DNA of 64,000 bases from Campylobacter concisus. Lineage in GTDB: Bacteria > Campylobacterota > Campylobacteria > Campylobacterales > Campylobacteraceae. The notes beneath the pieces are model-generated. The model saw only the letters and a program-made list of their open reading frames with translations. It made no database searches and was not told where the DNA came from. The stretch lies in contig NZ_PIRF01000003.1 of NCBI RefSeq assembly GCF_003049705.1, positions 62,001 through 126,000 on the forward strand, given 5' to 3'. The position numbers were made by a program, and so were the translations under genes. Positions 1 through 9,341 of this stretch are shown here, piece by piece (positions within the stretch are counted from its first letter, which is position 1; the number at the start of each line of letters is the position of its first letter).

Positions 1-23
1 TTGATATCAGTTATATCCGCCAT
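1..23 (-). CDS. rplW: 50S ribosomal protein L23, first codons only
   Basis: Only the first seven codons lie in the window, reading M-A-D-I-T-D-I on the minus strand, one base after the rplD stop codon. Position directly after rplD in the S10 operon order (rpsJ, rplC, rplD, rplW) makes L23 the expected product. The rest of the gene runs off the left edge, so identity rests on operon order plus a plausible N-terminus. Confidence 0.8.
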
Positions 24-24
24 T

Positions 25-639
25 TTAGCCCTCTTTTGTTATAGTTTTTAGTGCAGCTTTTTCAATGATAACCGAACTAAATGTAGAGACAAGATAAGCA
101 TTTACCTCATTTGCATCTACTACATAGCAGTTTGCTAAATTTCTAAAAGCAAGTAGTGTTTTGTCGTCTAGTAAATCTTTAACGATAAGTGCATCTTTTA
201 CTTTTAAATTTTTGATGATATTAGCTGCATCTTTTGTCTTTCCAGACTCGATTGAGATGCTATCTACTGCGAAAATTTTACCATCTTGTGCTTTTACTGC
301 CAAAGCGTACTCAAGAGCTAGTCTTTTTTGTTTTTTATTGACTTTTTGAAAATAGTTTTTCTCGTTTGTTGGACCAAATGCAACTGCACCGCCTACCCAA
401 ACGTTAGTTCTAGTTGAACCCGCTCTTGCACCACCACGTCCTTTTTGTCTCCATGGTTTTTTACCACCACCGCTTACAAAAGCACGGCTTTTAGTGTGAG
501 CCGTATTTGCTCTTATACCAGCAAGGTAAGATTTTACATAAAGATATAGGTTGTGCGGATTTACTTCAGCGTAGCTTGCAGGAAGCTCTAGCTCGCCTGA
601 ATTTTCAAATTTATCGTTTAATACGTGAATTTTACTCAT
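25..639 (-). CDS. rplD: 50S ribosomal protein L4
   Basis: L4 is a primary-binding 23S rRNA protein whose long loop lines the exit tunnel. The 204-residue product has the family length and the conserved basic loop ([19 protein letters not shown], about residues 57-75), followed by the globular domain. Its ATG overlaps the end of rplC by four bases and it is followed after one base by rplW, so the genes are co-translated. In E. coli L4 also represses the S10 operon by binding its leader; whether that happens here is unknown. Confidence 0.97.
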   Translation of the reverse strand: MSKIHVLNDKFENSGELELPASYAEVNPHNLYLYVKSYLAGIRANTAHTKSRAFVSGGGKKPWRQKGRGGARAGSTRTNVWVGGAVAFGPTNEKNYFQKVNKKQKRLALEYALAVKAQDGKIFAVDSISIESGKTKDAANIIKNLKVKDALIVKDLLDDKTLLAFRNLANCYVVDANEVNAYLVSTFSSVIIEKAALKTITKEG

Positions 640-1214
640 TTTACAATCCTTATTTTACCCATTGCACCATTGTGACCAGGAACGCAACCTTTTACAACTA
701 CGATGCCATTTTGAGCGTCAAAGCTTATTAGCTCGTTTTTAACAGTAACTTTCTCATTACCCATGTGTCCTGCCATTTTCATACCTGGTTGAACACGACC
801 TGGCCATTCGCAGTTACCAATTGAACCGTGGCGTCTGTGGAAACGTGAGCCGTGGCTTTTTGGACCACCACCGAAACCATGTCTTTTTACCACACCTTGG
901 TAGCCTCTACCTTTTGAGTTAAAGCTAACTTTTAAAATTTTAGCCTCGTTTAATGGTGTAAAGTCTAGGTTTCCAACTTCGCTATTAGCTACTTCAAGCG
1001 TAGCAAATTTGTTAAATTCTGCAGTCAGATTGTATTTCTTTTGCTGACCAGCGATAGCTTTGTTGTTTGCTTTAGTGTGGGCATACGCTACGATAGCACG
1101 TTTGTTTTCGTCGATCTCACATACTTTAGCCTCAACTAGCTTAAGTAGTGTAACTGGCGTACTCTTCGTGGCAATCGTTCTACTCATGCCTATTTTTTCT
1201 ACAATATATTCCAT
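636..1214 (-). CDS. rplC: 50S ribosomal protein L3
   Basis: L3 binds 23S rRNA near the peptidyl-transferase centre and is an early assembly protein. The 192-residue product shows the family signature in its middle ([20 protein letters not shown], about residues 101-120) and the conserved [15 protein letters not shown] stretch (here [11 protein letters not shown]). It lies between rpsJ and rplD in the standard S10 operon order. A ribosome site (AAGGAT) precedes the ATG. Nothing unusual. Confidence 0.97.
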   Translation of the reverse strand: MEYIVEKIGMSRTIATKSTPVTLLKLVEAKVCEIDENKRAIVAYAHTKANNKAIAGQQKKYNLTAEFNKFATLEVANSEVGNLDFTPLNEAKILKVSFNSKGRGYQGVVKRHGFGGGPKSHGSRFHRRHGSIGNCEWPGRVQPGMKMAGHMGNEKVTVKNELISFDAQNGIVVVKGCVPGHNGAMGKIRIVK

Positions 1215-1234
1215 ACTCTTATCCTTTTGTCCGC

Positions 1235-1543
1235 TTATTTCATCGCACGAACTTCGACATTAACTTCTGGAGCTAGGTCGAGTTTTGTTAGGCTATCTAC
1301 AGTTTCTGGAGTAGCAGCTACGATGTCAAGCATACGAGCGTGTATTCTCATCTCAAACTGCTCACGTGAGTCTTTGTTGATGTGTGGAGATTTTAAGACT
1401 GTATAGCGTTTGATCTTTGTAGGCATTGGTACCGGGCCACGAACGTCGGCACCTGTTCGTTTGACAGCTTCTACGATTGCTGCAACAGTGCGGTCTAGAA
1501 CTCTATGGTCGTAAGCTTTTAGCTTTAACCTGATTCTTTCCAT
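1235..1543 (-). CDS. rpsJ: 30S ribosomal protein S10
   Basis: S10 is a 30S head protein and also the NusE transcription antitermination factor. I start the gene at the ATG at 1543 (M-E-R-I-R-L-K-L), giving 102 residues, the usual length. An open frame extends ten codons further upstream, but AAAGGA sits correctly spaced before this ATG and family members start here. The [16 protein letters not shown] stretch is diagnostic. It is the first gene of the S10 operon, behind a leader of roughly 130 bases. Confidence 0.96.
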   Translation of the reverse strand: MERIRLKLKAYDHRVLDRTVAAIVEAVKRTGADVRGPVPMPTKIKRYTVLKSPHINKDSREQFEMRIHARMLDIVAATPETVDSLTKLDLAPEVNVEVRAMK

Positions 1544-1566
1544 GTGTTTTCCTTTAAAAAGAACTT

Positions 1567-1582
1567 GTCGCAAACTCGCGAC
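1567..1582 (-). promoter_or_regulatory. Hairpin in rpsJ leader, attenuator-like
   Basis: On the minus strand a 5-bp GC-rich stem (GTCGC/GCGAC, six-base loop) is followed by AAG and then TTCTTTTT, ending a few bases before the rpsJ ribosome site. A stem plus U-run in a ribosomal-protein leader looks like a leader terminator or a protein-binding site. A second small hairpin (AAAGAC/GTCTTT) lies upstream at 1630-1645. The function is inference. Confidence 0.4.
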
Positions 1583-1677
1583 CTCTTTACATCAAAATAA
1601 CTCGCATAGGATCAAGCGATCGTACGAGCAAAGACGCTTGTCTTTTCGTAAAGAGAACGCGATTTTACAAAAAAGCT

Positions 1678-1683
1678 ATTATA
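1678..1683 (-). promoter_or_regulatory. Probable -10 box for the S10 operon
   Basis: TATAAT on the minus strand, 135 bases upstream of the rpsJ ATG. Campylobacter sigma-70 promoters rely mainly on the -10 box and an A/T-rich upstream region, both present. Transcription starting about seven bases downstream would give a structured leader of roughly 130 bases. Confidence 0.5.
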
Positions 1684-1800
1684 GTTGTCAAGAAAAACGT
1701 TATTTTTTGATGAATTTTGATTAATTATTTCCTTTTAATAAGGAAGATATAAAATTTAAAAAGATAAAATTCCAAGAAATTAAAATTTTAAAGAGAAAAG

Positions 1801-4800
1801 ATGCCGATCTTTAATACAAAATTCTTATTAACTCAAGAACAAGACGAGGAGAAGCTTAAAAAGCGTTATATAAATTTGCAAATGTATCAGGCAAAAGCTA
1901 GCGACATTAAGAGCTTCAAAGAAGAGAAATTTCAAACGCAGTTTCTAAAAGATATCTTTGAAAACTGCCTTGGCTACACTTTGGATACTACTAATCCTGC
2001 AAATTTCAATCTTGAACGTGAGAAAAAGAACGAAACTGACGGCAAAAAGGCAGACGGGGCGATACTGATAAATGGCGAAGTTAGATGCGTGATCGAGCTA
2101 AAAGATCAGACCACACAGCATCTTGATAAAACTCCGTCCAACCGCGAGCTTAGCCCAATAGATCAAGCCTTTCGCTATTTTATCTCGCATGAAAATGCCA
2201 AATATGTCGTTGTTTCAAATTTTAATGAACTGCGCTTTTACATCGGCAATAAGACAACATTTGAAAAATTTGACCTTTTTACAGCAAACTTTGACGAGTT
2301 TAAAAGACTTCATTTACTGCTTAGCTTTGAGAGCATTAGCACGGATCTGCCGCTAAAGCTAAAAGAAAAATTTGCCACTCACGAGCGTGAAATTTCAAAC
2401 AAATTTTATAAAGACTTTAGCGCATTTAGACTTACGCTTTTCAAAAATATTTGCAAAAACAATACTAGCATTGATAAAAATAGGCTTTTAAGCCTAACTC
2501 AAAAACTATGTGATAGGTTTGTCTTTATACTATTTGCCGAAGACCGCGGACTACTAAGACTTCGCACGATAGCCGAGATAAAAGATAAATTTCAAAACCA
2601 AGTTACCGAGCTAAGCTTTTATGACTTTTACAAAATTTACTTTAAAGCCATCGATGAAGGCAGCGAACGTCTTGATATCAAACGCTACAATGGCGGACTT
2701 TTTGCCACAGATACTGAGCTTGATACACTAAAGATAGACGATAGCGTGCTTGAAGCGCAGTTTTTAAGTGACTATGACTTTTTAAGCGACATCGGTGTAA
2801 ATATCCTAGGACATATCTTTGAAAGCTCACTAAACGACCTTGAAGAGCTAAATGCGCAAATAAATGGCAATGAATTTGATGCCAAACAGAGCAAACGCAA
2901 AAAAGATGGCATATTTTATACACCAGAGTTTATAACAGAATTTATCGTTGAAAATTCACTTGGTACGCTTTGTAAAGCCAAAAAAGATGAGCTAGGGCTT
3001 GATCTAAATGAGCTATTAGCACCAAAAAATCCCAAAAAATTAACCAAAGCAGAAAGTGAGATCAAAGACAAAATTTATGCTTACCGCAAGTGGCTCTTAT
3101 CTCTTAAGATACTTGATCCAGCTTGCGGCTCTGGTGCGTTTTTAAACCAAGCTTTAGAATTTCTAATTGCCGAGCATGGCGCATTAGACACTTACCGCAA
3201 AGTATATGAGGGCGAGGGCTTGGGACTTTACGATATAGAAAGCACTATTTTAGAAAATAATCTTTACGGCGTAGATATAAATGCCGATGCGGTCGAGATC
3301 GCCAGACTATCTCTTTGGCTCCGCACAGCTGCAAAAGGACGAGTTTTGACAGATCTTAGTAAAAATTTGATAGCAGCAAACTCGCTTTTAGAATTTCCTT
3401 TTGACTTTAAATTTGATGTCGTTATCGGCAATCCTCCCTATGTCAGACAAGAGGCGATAAAAGAGCAAAAGCCAGCTCTACAAAAATATAAAGTTTATAG
3501 CGGCACGGCTGATTTGTTTGTCTATTTTTATGAGCTTGGCATTACGCATCTAAAAGAAAATGGACTTTTAGGTTTTATATGTTCAAATAAATTTTTCCGT
3601 GCCAGCTATGGTGCAAATTTGCGTAAATTTATACTAGAAAATACGCAAATAACACACATTATTGATTTTGCTGGGGTTAAAGTTTTTGAAGACGCGAGCG
3701 TAGATAGCGCGATTACTATTTTTAAAAAAATAAGAGCAGGTGAAAATTCAAAATTTAATTTCCTAGCTTCAAGCACCATAAATTTAAAAATGCAAAAATT
3801 TATCCAAATACCACAATCCACGCTAAACGAAACAAATTTTACTTTCCTTGATAAGAGCAAATTTGAGCTAAAAAGTAAAATCGAAAAAGTCGCAAAGCCA
3901 TTAAAAGATTGGGGTGTGAATATCAATTATGGTGTTAAAACTGGACTAAACGAAGCTTTCATTATTGATAGTGACACCCGTGATAAAATTTTAAATAACT
4001 GCTTTGGAGAAGAAAGAGAACAGACACAAAAGCTCATAAGACCGATCTTAAGGGGTCGAGATATAAAGCGTTATGACTATGAGTGGGCTGGGCTATGGCT
4101 CATTTGCACATTTCCGGCGTTAAAGATAGATATTGAAAATTTTCCAAGTCTTAAGGGATATTTACAAACTTTCTTACCTTATATAGCACAAAGTGGCGAA
4201 ACCATAAATGGTAAAAAATGCCGCAAAAAAACATCAAATAAGTGGTTTGAGACGCAAGATAACATCGCTTATTATGAGGAATTCGAAAAAGAGAAAATTT
4301 TATGTGCCAGAATGGTGCAAAGCCCAAAATTTGCTTACGATATAAATAATAATATTCCAGACAATACTGCATATTGCATAACTGGCGAAAATTTAAAATT
4401 TTTATTAGCTTTTTTAAATTCAACAGCTGTTTATAAAATTTTCAACTTTTTCTATGCTGGAGGCGGACTTGAAGGCGAAATAAAAATAAATCGCTTAGAG
4501 ATTTTACCTATTCCCCAATTCACGCCACAAAATGAAAATTTAGCAAACGAGATAATAAATTTGGTCGATGAAATTTTAAAAGCCAATGAAAAAATCAAGC
4601 TTTACGAGAAGCACATGCCTACTTTAAGCCTTGATGAAAAGCTAGAAGCCAAAGAAAATATCGATGCACTAAACGACAAAATCAAGGCAAGTGACGAAAA
4701 AATAGACAAACTTGTTTTTGAGCTTTATGAATTAACGAGCAATGAAATCGCGCTTATAACGGGGGGGGGAATTGACGGTATAGTAAAAATTTACATATAC

Positions 4801-4857
4801 ATCTTACAAAGGGGAGAAAATGAACCAATTAGAGCTTTATTACAATCAGCCGCTTAA
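1801..4857 (+). CDS. Type IIG restriction-modification enzyme (Eco57I-like), phase-variable 3' end
   Basis: One polypeptide (1018 residues) that should both cleave and N6-adenine-methylate DNA. The N-terminus carries a PD-(D/E)xK-type nuclease motif (D85, then E99-L-K101). The centre carries SAM motif I (LDPACGSGAFL, from about L438) and the adenine methylase motif NPPY at 544-547; the rest is a TaqI/Eco57I-like target-recognition region. Near the 3' end a run of nine G (4761-4769) sets the reading frame. With nine G the protein ends inside the next gene, overlapping it by 38 bases. With eight or ten G it would stop at 4783 or 4775. The gene sits between the S10 operon and rnhB, a likely insertion site. 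Recognition sequence cannot be read from the sequence. Confidence 0.9.
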   Translation: MPIFNTKFLLTQEQDEEKLKKRYINLQMYQAKASDIKSFKEEKFQTQFLKDIFENCLGYTLDTTNPANFNLEREKKNETDGKKADGAILINGEVRCVIELKDQTTQHLDKTPSNRELSPIDQAFRYFISHENAKYVVVSNFNELRFYIGNKTTFEKFDLFTANFDEFKRLHLLLSFESISTDLPLKLKEKFATHEREISNKFYKDFSAFRLTLFKNICKNNTSIDKNRLLSLTQKLCDRFVFILFAEDRGLLRLRTIAEIKDKFQNQVTELSFYDFYKIYFKAIDEGSERLDIKRYNGGLFATDTELDTLKIDDSVLEAQFLSDYDFLSDIGVNILGHIFESSLNDLEELNAQINGNEFDAKQSKRKKDGIFYTPEFITEFIVENSLGTLCKAKKDELGLDLNELLAPKNPKKLTKAESEIKDKIYAYRKWLLSLKILDPACGSGAFLNQALEFLIAEHGALDTYRKVYEGEGLGLYDIESTILENNLYGVDINADAVEIARLSLWLRTAAKGRVLTDLSKNLIAANSLLEFPFDFKFDVVIGNPPYVRQEAIKEQKPALQKYKVYSGTADLFVYFYELGITHLKENGLLGFICSNKFFRASYGANLRKFILENTQITHIIDFAGVKVFEDASVDSAITIFKKIRAGENSKFNFLASSTINLKMQKFIQIPQSTLNETNFTFLDKSKFELKSKIEKVAKPLKDWGVNINYGVKTGLNEAFIIDSDTRDKILNNCFGEEREQTQKLIRPILRGRDIKRYDYEWAGLWLICTFPALKIDIENFPSLKGYLQTFLPYIAQSGETINGKKCRKKTSNKWFETQDNIAYYEEFEKEKILCARMVQSPKFAYDINNNIPDNTAYCITGENLKFLLAFLNSTAVYKIFNFFYAGGGLEGEIKINRLEILPIPQFTPQNENLANEIINLVDEILKANEKIKLYEKHMPTLSLDEKLEAKENIDALNDKIKASDEKIDKLVFELYELTSNEIALITGGGIDGIVKIYIYILQRGENEPIRALLQSAA
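4761..4769 (+). repeat. Poly-G tract (G9), likely phase-variable
   Basis: Nine consecutive G in a genome where long G runs are otherwise rare in coding DNA. Campylobacter poly-G tracts of eight or more are well-known slipped-strand contingency loci. Here the tract changes only the last residues of the restriction enzyme and whether its translation runs into the next gene. Confidence 0.85.
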
Positions 4858-5914
4858 ATCAAGTAAATTTATCCCCAGAAAATACGAAATCATCTCGCCA
4901 AAGACGCTTATAATAGGCACCATTTCAAGTGGCAAAACAGCCCTTGTTTATGAGTTTTTGAGCCATTATAAAAGCGAGGAGAGACTTTATGTAAATTTAG
5001 ACGATCTAAGGATAGACAGAGCCTTGCTTTTAGCAAATTTGAAAGAATTTTTAGAAAAAAATGCCCAGATAAAGGTTCTTGCAGTTGAAAATTTACAAGC
5101 TGCTGACCTTATAAATTTAGACTTTTTAAAGGGCGCAACACTTGAAAATATTATCCTTACAAGCAAGGAATTTTCGCTCTCACTTGAAGGCTTTGCACGC
5201 ATAAATTTAAACTACCTTGACTACGAGGAATTTATACTATTTTTTAAGAAAAATTTGGACCAAGACCTGCTTTTTAGCTATTTTTTGGCTCACGGCAACG
5301 AGATAGCAAGTGCCTTTTTAGACTCCAGCGAGGTCACAGCTCACTTACAACAGCTTTTAAGAGCAAATTTAAGCGAGCAAAGCGTTGCAATTTTAAAAGA
5401 ATGTGCTCCAAAATGTCACGATGTGCTTAGTACTTTTGGTATCTACAAAAACTTAAAAGAGCAGATGAAAATCTCAAAAGATAGTGTCTATAACGCGGTA
5501 GCCAGCCTTAATGAAAATGGCTTTATAGAATTAGTACCAAATTTAGATGAGAGCAGCACGAGCAAAAAGCTCTACTTTACAAATTTTGCACTTCGTAACG
5601 CTTTGTATCTAAAAAAGGATTTTTTAGCTGTCTTTGCAAATGTCGTTTTTTGCGAATTGCTTAAATTTAAAGATGAAATTTACTACACAAAAGAGATTGA
5701 TTTCTTCCTTAATAAAAGGAAGATTGCGATCATCTGTGTGCCGTTTTCTGCACCAGAGATCATCTTTTTAAAATTTAAAAAACTCCACGCAAGCTTAAAA
5801 GAGCTTGGTGTAAGTAAGCTTCAAATAATTAGCGTTGCAAACCAAGCTGAGCTTAGCCTTGAGGGCATAAAATGCGAAATTTTGCCATTTTCTAGGTGGA
5901 GTCTAGGTTTATAA
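4820..5914 (+). CDS. ATP-binding protein with P-loop, unknown role
   Basis: A 364-residue protein with a clear Walker A motif (GTISSGKT, residues 33-40) and a weak Walker B-like strand near residue 75 (KVLAVENLQAA). The N-terminal half looks like the AAA-type ATPase family of COG1373, but I do not recognise a characterised homologue. The C-terminal part contains a likely winged-helix segment (about residues 190-240: KNLKEQMKISKDSVYNAV followed by LNENGFIELV) and then a DUF4143-like end. It overlaps the restriction gene by 38 bases in another frame and has its own ribosome site (AGGGGAGAAA). Function unknown. Confidence 0.75.
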   Translation: MNQLELYYNQPLKSSKFIPRKYEIISPKTLIIGTISSGKTALVYEFLSHYKSEERLYVNLDDLRIDRALLLANLKEFLEKNAQIKVLAVENLQAADLINLDFLKGATLENIILTSKEFSLSLEGFARINLNYLDYEEFILFFKKNLDQDLLFSYFLAHGNEIASAFLDSSEVTAHLQQLLRANLSEQSVAILKECAPKCHDVLSTFGIYKNLKEQMKISKDSVYNAVASLNENGFIELVPNLDESSTSKKLYFTNFALRNALYLKKDFLAVFANVVFCELLKFKDEIYYTKEIDFFLNKRKIAIICVPFSAPEIIFLKFKKLHASLKELGVSKLQIISVANQAELSLEGIKCEILPFSRWSLGL

Positions 5915-5963
5915 ATTTAAACCTTTATTTGATTATTGTTTTAAAAGCTTAAAGTAAAGAAGC

Positions 5964-5969
5964 TATAAT
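5964..5969 (+). promoter_or_regulatory. -10 box upstream of the DUF3298-like gene
   Basis: TATAAT 24 bases upstream of the ATG at 5993, in an A/T-rich spacer after the ATPase gene stop. It could drive the exported-protein gene and rnhB as one transcript. Confidence 0.5.
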
Positions 5970-5992
5970 CAACAAAACTATGAAGGACGGAC

Positions 5993-6847
5993 ATGAGAGC
6001 ATTTATTGGGATTTTTATACTTATAGTAAGCCTATTTGGCTATGAGATAAATCACGAAAACTGGGCAAAATTTTATAAATTTATTGGTGAGGCAAATGGT
6101 ATAAAATTTGAAGTTTATATGAACTATTTTAAAGATGAATTTGAAAATTTCAAGCAAAGCAAGAGCTTTAAAGTGCCGGCCAAGATAAGCGGACATATCT
6201 TTTTTGATGGTACAAAATATGACTACGAAAAAGGTAATCTTGAGCAAAATAGCAGTGAAATTTCATCGCTAAATGCTGTATCTGATAAGATAAATTTAGA
6301 CGTTAAAAATGAAAATGGCGAGTTAAAGGGCAAAATAATCGTTAAAAACAAAGCCTATAATGCGACTATCAAAAAAGAAAAAGAGTATGAAATGCTAAAT
6401 ATTGGCATACAAATGACTGAAGCAAATGGCACGAGATACGAAGCTATAATTAACGACATATTTACCAAAGAATCGGCTAAAAAAAATAAAAATAAATTAC
6501 TCTCGACACTTTATGACCTAAAAAGTGAGCGTAAAAAATGGCCAAATAACCAATTTGAAAGCCTAGATAATATCTACTATATAAATGACAAAATAAAAAG
6601 TATCTGCACATATAAAAATAATAAAACTAGCTGCGATGTCGTCTTACTTAAAACCAACAAAAAGCTAAAGTTAAAGCAGATTTTTAAAGATATAAACGAC
6701 CCTCATCTAAAAGCAATCCTCGCAACAGCAGGTGTTAGCGAAAATTTTGTACTTTCGCCACTTGGGCTTACCTTTTTAAACGAGGAGCAAATTAGTGTGC
6801 CACTTGATGAGCTAAAACCATATTTTAGCGATGAAATCGGACTTTAA
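5993..6847 (+). CDS. Exported protein with DUF3298/RsiV-like C-terminus
   Basis: A 284-residue protein with a signal peptide (hydrophobic residues 3-17, cleavage probably near G16-Y17). The last 55 residues ([19 protein letters not shown], then [10 protein letters not shown]) match the pattern of DUF3298/RsiV-type domains, in which a late aromatic/Leu-rich strand precedes 'I-x-V-P-x-x-E-L-K-P-Y'. RsiV-type proteins bind lysozyme in Gram-positives; here the partner is unknown. The stop overlaps the rnhB ATG (TAATG), so the two are translationally coupled. The assignment is by pattern and of moderate certainty. Confidence 0.65.
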   Translation: MRAFIGIFILIVSLFGYEINHENWAKFYKFIGEANGIKFEVYMNYFKDEFENFKQSKSFKVPAKISGHIFFDGTKYDYEKGNLEQNSSEISSLNAVSDKINLDVKNENGELKGKIIVKNKAYNATIKKEKEYEMLNIGIQMTEANGTRYEAIINDIFTKESAKKNKNKLLSTLYDLKSERKKWPNNQFESLDNIYYINDKIKSICTYKNNKTSCDVVLLKTNKKLKLKQIFKDINDPHLKAILATAGVSENFVLSPLGLTFLNEEQISVPLDELKPYFSDEIGL

Positions 6848-7398
6848 TGGCAAAAATTTGTGGCATAGATGAGGCTGGACGTGGGGCTTTAGCTGGGCCT
6901 TTAAGCGTAGCAGCCTGCGTGCTTAATAAAGAAATTTCAGGTCTAAACGACTCCAAAAAACTAACCGCAAAAAAGCGTGAGGAACTTTTTAAAGAGATTA
7001 TAAAAAGCTCAAATTTTCTCATCATCTACTTCTCAAATGCGCAAATAGACGAACTTGGGCTAAGTGAGTGCTTAAGACGAGCGCTCAAAATTTTTAAGGT
7101 GCACTTTGAGGGTTTTGAGATCATTTATGATGGAAATTTAGACTATGGCGTTGGTATCACAACGATGATAAAAGCTGACGGCAAGGTCGCTGGGGTAAGC
7201 GCTGCTAGCATATTAGCAAAGGTTAGCCGCGATAGTTTAATGAAAGGCTGGGATAAAATTTACTCAAAGTATGGCTTTGCTGGGCACAAAGGATACGGCA
7301 CAAAGGCACATCTAGATGCCATTGCTAAGTTTGGCTATTCAAGCCTTCATAGAAAAAGCTTTGTAGTAAAGTCTTTTGAAAAATCTCTATTTGACTAA
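6847..7398 (+). CDS. rnhB: Ribonuclease HII
   Basis: Cleaves the RNA strand of RNA-DNA hybrids and single ribonucleotides in DNA. The four acidic metal-binding residues are visible: D8 and E9 in GIDEAGRG, D95 in YDGN, and D129 in SRDS. At 183 residues it is slightly short for the family, with no catalytic part missing. The ATG overlaps the preceding stop by one base. Confidence 0.95.
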   Translation: MAKICGIDEAGRGALAGPLSVAACVLNKEISGLNDSKKLTAKKREELFKEIIKSSNFLIIYFSNAQIDELGLSECLRRALKIFKVHFEGFEIIYDGNLDYGVGITTMIKADGKVAGVSAASILAKVSRDSLMKGWDKIYSKYGFAGHKGYGTKAHLDAIAKFGYSSLHRKSFVVKSFEKSLFD

Positions 7399-7404
7399 GA
7401 TTAA

Positions 7405-7446
7405 TTATCTAAGCATCAAATAGATGCCTAGATAACGTCTTTTTTA
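7405..7446 (+). terminator. Terminator after rnhB
   Basis: A 13-pair stem with one mismatch (7405-7417 with 7423-7435, five-base loop) is followed by CG and a TCTTTTTT run. It lies between the convergent rnhB and tpx genes and could also slow transcription leaving tpx. Confidence 0.7.
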
Positions 7447-7968
7447 ATGGCAGCCACAACCGCAACTACCGCTACTTTTAATAGCATCAAATACAGCATC
7501 GTAGTTTGGCTCTTCTGTCACTTCAGGAACGATTTGCTTATGAATTATTACGCCATCATTTATGACAAATACCGCTCTTGCAAGTAGTCCTTTTAGTGGG
7601 CCATCGCTCATTAAAACGCCATAGTTTTTAGCAAATTCTCCGTATCTAAAGTCGCTTCCAACATGTAAATTTGCTATGCCTTCAGTCGTGCAAAATCTAC
7701 CCATCGCAAATGGCAAATCATTTGAGATGATGCTAAGTTTTACGCCGTGTTTGCCAGCTACTTTTTCGTTAAATTTACGAGCCTCTGCTGCGCAAACGCC
7801 AGTATCAAGTGATGGTAAGCAAACAAGTACTTCTACGCCATTATTTCCGCCTACACTAAACTCACTAAGATCTTGCGCTACGACTTTTGCTTCAGGCGCA
7901 TAAGAGCCAACAAAGACCTCGTTTCCACTTAAATTTACCTCACTACCTTTAAATTTTGTAGTTGCCAT
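7444..7968 (-). CDS. tpx: Thiol peroxidase (2-Cys Tpx)
   Basis: An atypical 2-Cys peroxiredoxin that reduces lipid and other hydroperoxides with thioredoxin. The peroxidatic Cys is C59 in SLDTGVC and the resolving Cys is C93 in MGRFCTTEG, the classical Tpx arrangement. The 174-residue product has a short extra C-terminal tail with three more cysteines and a histidine (SGSCGCGCH), not part of the standard fold. An AAGGAG ribosome site precedes the ATG. The tail might bind metal; this is speculation. Confidence 0.95.
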   Translation of the reverse strand: MATTKFKGSEVNLSGNEVFVGSYAPEAKVVAQDLSEFSVGGNNGVEVLVCLPSLDTGVCAAEARKFNEKVAGKHGVKLSIISNDLPFAMGRFCTTEGIANLHVGSDFRYGEFAKNYGVLMSDGPLKGLLARAVFVINDGVIIHKQIVPEVTEEPNYDAVFDAIKSSGSCGCGCH

Positions 7969-7982
7969 ATCTATCTCCTTTA

Positions 7983-9125
7983 TTATTTTTTTGCTTTTTT
8001 AAATGCTTGATCAAGATCTGCTATTAGATCATCAACGTTTTCGATACCAATTGCTAGGCGAAGCAAGTTTTGCTTTATACCTATCTTATCTAGTACCTCT
8101 TTTGGATACGCCTCATGCGTCATAGTTGCAGGCCTGCAAATGAGACTTTCTACACCACCAAGGCTCACTGCTAAATCAAAAATTTCTAGCGATTTTACAA
8201 ATTTATTTACATCATATTTTTCATCGAGCTCAAATGAGATAAGAGCGCCGATGTCGCTTGCTTGAGCTGCTTGCATCTTAGCCTCTTGCTCGCTATATGA
8301 GCCGGCAAAATGCACCACGCTAACAGCGTCATTATTTTGTAAAAATTTGATTATTTTATGTGTATTTTGCGTTTGTCTGTCAAACCTAACGCTAAGCGTT
8401 TTAAGCCCACGTATTAGGTAGTATGCGTCCATCGGGCTGATGATGCCACCAAGAGTGTTTTTAGCAAATTTTATCTTCTCAGCCAAAGTATCATCGTTTA
8501 GCGTGACGATACCAGCGATCACATCAGCGTGTCCACCGATATATTTTGTAGCGCTATAAACCACGATATCAGCTCCATGGTCAAGTACTCTTTGGTAATA
8601 AGGCGTTAAAAATGTGTTATCCACGATGACTAGAGCGCCTTTTTTGTGAGCGATTTTTGAAATTCTAGCGATATCTGTCACTCTTAAGAGAGGATTTGAC
8701 GGGGTTTCGATAAATATCGCCGCCACATCGTCACTTATGTCATCTTCGCTTAAAAAATTTAGATCATCTATAAATTCGCTCTTTATGCCGTGGCTTTCAA
8801 AAACAGTTGTGACATATCTATAAGTGCCACCATAGACATTGCTATTTAGCAGGACCTTTTGTCCCGTTTTTATAAGGCTAAGTGCAGCTGCTGTTGCTGC
8901 CATGCCTGAACCAAAGCTAAAAGCGTATTTACTGCCTTCAACCTTTGCAAAAATTTCATCAAATGCTTTTTTGGTTGGGTTGCTACCACGAGAATATGCA
9001 AATTCTTGAAAATTTTCAAGATCATCTTGCACAAATGTGCTTGCTAAAAAAACAGGCGGAATGACAGCTTTATTTGGATTATTCTTAGCTTCAATGCCTT
9101 TTACGATCAAGGTGTCAAGTTTCAT
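7983..9125 (-). CDS. Cystathionine gamma-synthase/lyase family PLP enzyme
   Basis: A 380-residue trans-sulfuration enzyme. The PLP lysine is K194 in YSATKYIGGHAD and the cofactor aspartate lies in VDNTFLTPYYQRVL. The family includes MetB, MetC, MetY and methionine gamma-lyase, which sequence alone does not separate reliably; the size and the 'SATKYIGGHADVIAG' form fit MetB/MetC-like enzymes. It is 14 bases upstream of tpx on the same strand. A second sulfur-amino-acid lyase (MalY type) is encoded at 9897. Confidence 0.88.
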   Translation of the reverse strand: MKLDTLIVKGIEAKNNPNKAVIPPVFLASTFVQDDLENFQEFAYSRGSNPTKKAFDEIFAKVEGSKYAFSFGSGMAATAAALSLIKTGQKVLLNSNVYGGTYRYVTTVFESHGIKSEFIDDLNFLSEDDISDDVAAIFIETPSNPLLRVTDIARISKIAHKKGALVIVDNTFLTPYYQRVLDHGADIVVYSATKYIGGHADVIAGIVTLNDDTLAEKIKFAKNTLGGIISPMDAYYLIRGLKTLSVRFDRQTQNTHKIIKFLQNNDAVSVVHFAGSYSEQEAKMQAAQASDIGALISFELDEKYDVNKFVKSLEIFDLAVSLGGVESLICRPATMTHEAYPKEVLDKIGIKQNLLRLAIGIENVDDLIADLDQAFKKAKK

Positions 9126-9341
9126 AAATTTCCTTTTAAAATTTTATGAAATCTTACATAATAAAGATTAATCTTCCCCAAACCCACCCAAAACGTAGCT
9201 AAATCAGTAAGTGGTAGTAACATTTATTTTTAAGAATACATTTTTTAAATTGCTGGGATAAATTTAAGCTTTTGCTCTCTCCCCGCAAGCCTAATAAATT
9301 TTTCTTTTTACTCGCCTTTAGCTACATTTCCACCATAAATT

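Noticed and set aside
1668..1694. TTGACA two bases upstream of TATAAT before rpsJ as a classical -35 box
   Set aside because: The spacing is far too short; only the -10 box is credible.
2678..2923. Minus-strand open frame inside the restriction gene, and similar opposite-strand frames throughout the window
   Set aside because: They lie opposite well-recognised proteins, lack ribosome sites and show no family features.
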